Shown: piece after piece, positions 7,407 through 8,245 of the stretch
Layout of the letters: each line of letters starts with the position of its first letter
Numbering within the stretch: the first letter of the stretch is position 1
Assembly: GCA_905202125.1 (NCBI GenBank)
Contig: CAJKQX010000088.1
Coordinates: 1 to 8,245, forward strand
DNA length: 8,245 nt
Origin: an uncultured Prevotella sp.
GTDB taxonomy: Bacteria > Bacteroidota > Bacteroidia > Bacteroidales > Bacteroidaceae
Reading direction: 5' to 3'
The notes under the pieces: generated by a model
Database searches by the model: none
Seen by the model: only the letters and a program-made list of their open reading frames with translations
What the model was told of the DNA's origin: nothing
Position numbers and translations under genes: made by a program

Positions 7407-7931
7407 ATGAAACCAACGATTGATATTCGCCAAGAAGAAACGGGCGACCGCCTCGCAGTGGAACAACTTATAGAAGAGGCTTATCTCGCCGCCGAGCACA
7501 GCGACGGCAACGAGGCCACACTCGTTAGGCAACTGCGCGAGAGCCGTAGTTTCATCCCCGAACTGTCGCTTGTGGCCACCATCGATGACAGGATTGTAGG
7601 CCACATACTCTTCACCCGGATTGTTATCGGCGAGGCCACGGGTCTGGCACTCGCCCCGTTGGCAGTGGCTCCGTCATATCAACGCAAAGGCATAGGAGGA
7701 GCGCTAATAGCCCGCGGTCACGATGTGGCACGACGCCTGGGCTACAAAGTGTCTGTGGTGCTCGGTTCGCCCGATTATTACATGCGCCACGGATATACCC
7801 GCGCCGACCGCTACGGCATCAAAGCCCCATTCCCGCTCGATGAACCCAAATATTTTATGGTCTGCCTCCTGGATGGAGACAACACCGATGTGCGTGGCAC
7901 GGTGACATACGATGATGCGTTCGGAATATAA
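7407..7931 (+). CDS. GNAT-family N-acetyltransferase (YhbS-like)
   Basis: This 174-residue cytosolic protein belongs to the Gcn5-related acyl-CoA transferase superfamily. The acetyl-CoA binding motif A is LAPLAVAPSYQRKGIGGALI (82-101), with the pyrophosphate loop QRKGIGG. Further on come VVLGSPDYYMRHGY (117-130) and the tail region PLDEPKYFMVCLL (143-155). This arrangement, including APLAV, LG-x-P-x-YY and a GY/GF step, is like the E. coli YhbS group (COG3153), whose substrate I do not know. It starts 16 bp after the M48 stop, so the two are probably co-transcribed. The ATGs at 7391 and 7394 lie in another frame and stop quickly, which supports 7407. The unit ends at the terminator 7975-8006. 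The acceptor substrate cannot be predicted. Confidence 0.9.
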   Translation: MKPTIDIRQEETGDRLAVEQLIEEAYLAAEHSDGNEATLVRQLRESRSFIPELSLVATIDDRIVGHILFTRIVIGEATGLALAPLAVAPSYQRKGIGGALIARGHDVARRLGYKVSVVLGSPDYYMRHGYTRADRYGIKAPFPLDEPKYFMVCLLDGDNTDVRGTVTYDDAFGI

Positions 7932-7974
7932 AAGATAAATAGGGAATATATAATAAGGGGGCACCAAAACCAAA

Positions 7975-8006
7975 AAAAGAGATAAATCAGCAGATTTATC
8001 TCTTTT
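7975..8006. terminator. Two-way terminator between the acetyltransferase gene and tRNA-His
   Basis: A perfect 14-bp stem pairs AAAAGAGATAAATC (7975-7988) with its complement at 7993-8006 around a 4-base loop AGCA. On the + strand the right arm ends in TCTTTT and continues ATTTT. On the minus strand the left arm ends in a run of seven T. It therefore fits as the end of both the M48-acetyltransferase unit and the tRNA-His transcript, whose 3' end at 8013 is six bases away. Confidence 0.85.
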
Positions 8007-8012
8007 ATTTTG

Positions 8013-8087
8013 GGTGGCCGGTGGGATTCGAACCCACGACATTCAGAACCACAATCTGACGCTCTAACCAACTGAACTACGGCCACC
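8013..8087 (-). tRNA. tRNA-His (anticodon GTG)
   Basis: The minus strand folds as a full cloverleaf. The acceptor arms GGTGGCCG and CGGCCACC pair, the latter including the discriminator base C73. The D-arm is GTTC/GAGC. The anticodon stem TCAGA/TCTGA holds the loop TTGTGGT, with anticodon GTG at 8050-8052. The T-arm is GTGGG/CCCAC with TTCGAAT. The extra G at position -1 that pairs with C73, the histidine-tRNA identity element, is encoded at 8087. The 3' CCA is not fully encoded (CCA would need 8012-8010, which read C, A, A), so the nucleotidyltransferase must complete it. The gene is intact and has its own promoter. Confidence 0.97.
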
Positions 8088-8115
8088 ATGTCACTTTCAT
8101 GTCTGAAAGCGAGTG

Positions 8116-8147
8116 CAAAGGTACGGGATTTATATGAAATACGCAAA
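8116..8147 (-). promoter_or_regulatory. Promoter for tRNA-His
   Basis: On the minus strand, TTTG (8147-8144) is followed after 20 bases by TACCTTTG (8123-8116). This matches both the -33 and the -7 boxes of the Bacteroidota primary promoter at close to the usual spacing. Transcription would begin about 20 bases before the tRNA at 8087. It is the best promoter in the window. The IS end at 8191 lies 43 bases upstream of the -33 box. Confidence 0.75.
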
Positions 8148-8190
8148 TAAATCGGGAATTTTTTATTTCATTATTAATTTATTGATACAC

Positions 8191-8245
8191 ATGTAGAGTC
8201 AACCAGCAAGTGCAACATTACGAAATATTTTTGAAAAAGACTTCC
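8191..8245 (-). mobile_element. 3' end of an IS element, inverted copy (partial)
   Basis: Positions 8191-8244 are the exact reverse complement of positions 1-54: terminal repeat first, then the stop codon at 8220-8218 on the minus strand, then codons for the same C-terminal residues EVFFKNIS at 8244-8221. Base 8245 adds one more base of the element. The two partial elements therefore point inward with their transposase 3' ends, on opposite strands. The flanking bases beyond the match differ (ATCGG at the left, GTGTATC outward at the right), so these are separate junctions with host DNA. The rest of this copy lies outside the window. Confidence 0.62.

Noticed and set aside
1..8245. Classical composite transposon carrying cargo genes
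   Set aside because: The genes between the IS ends are core metabolism (pyrK, pyrD, aroC), a tRNA and ordinary envelope proteins, with no resistance or accessory cargo. A chromosomal segment between IS copies, or an assembly break, explains it better.

Overview
The window reads as a chromosomal segment of a Bacteroidota, most likely Bacteroidales and Prevotella-like. The evidence is: promoter -7 boxes of the TAnnTTTG type in front of several genes; mostly no Shine-Dalgarno sequence and A/T-rich leaders; a secreted protease ending in a type IX secretion (T9SS) type-A-like sorting domain; and a pyrK-pyrD pair encoding the class 1B, NAD-linked dihydroorotate dehydrogenase. The genus is an inference; no rRNA or marker tree is available here.

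Layout, left to right. Positions 1-54 are the 3' end of an insertion sequence, probably IS30 family: the last eight transposase codons, a stop and a terminal repeat. Positions 55-402 have no convincing gene and end in the pyrK promoter. pyrK (403-1179) and pyrD (1167-2078) overlap by 13 bp on the + strand. They converge on a minus-strand pair, slyD-like (4040-3354) then aroC (3305-2229), and a strong two-way terminator hairpin (2159-2200) lies between the two units. A divergent promoter region (4041-4273) separates slyD from a + strand group: an S8 subtilisin-like protease with signal peptide and T9SS tail (4274-6475), an M48 metallopeptidase lipoprotein (6569-7390) and a GNAT acetyltransferase (7407-7931). 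A second two-way terminator (7975-8006) faces tRNA-His(GUG) on the minus strand (8087-8013), which has its own well-formed promoter. The window closes with the same IS end as at the left, in inverted orientation (8191-8245).

Function. PyrK and PyrD together form the heterotetrameric dihydroorotate dehydrogenase of pyrimidine synthesis. AroC makes chorismate. The SlyD-like protein is a cytosolic FKBP-type prolyl isomerase, chaperone and metal binder. The S8 and M48 proteins act outside the cytoplasm, on exported or envelope proteins.

The content is mostly housekeeping, and I found no convincing new multi-gene system. The points most worth a second look are the inverted IS ends that exactly bound the window (real flanking copies or an assembly break), the duplicated His/Cys-rich tail of the SlyD homologue, which is conserved at protein level despite synonymous divergence, and the IS end just upstream of the tRNA-His promoter.
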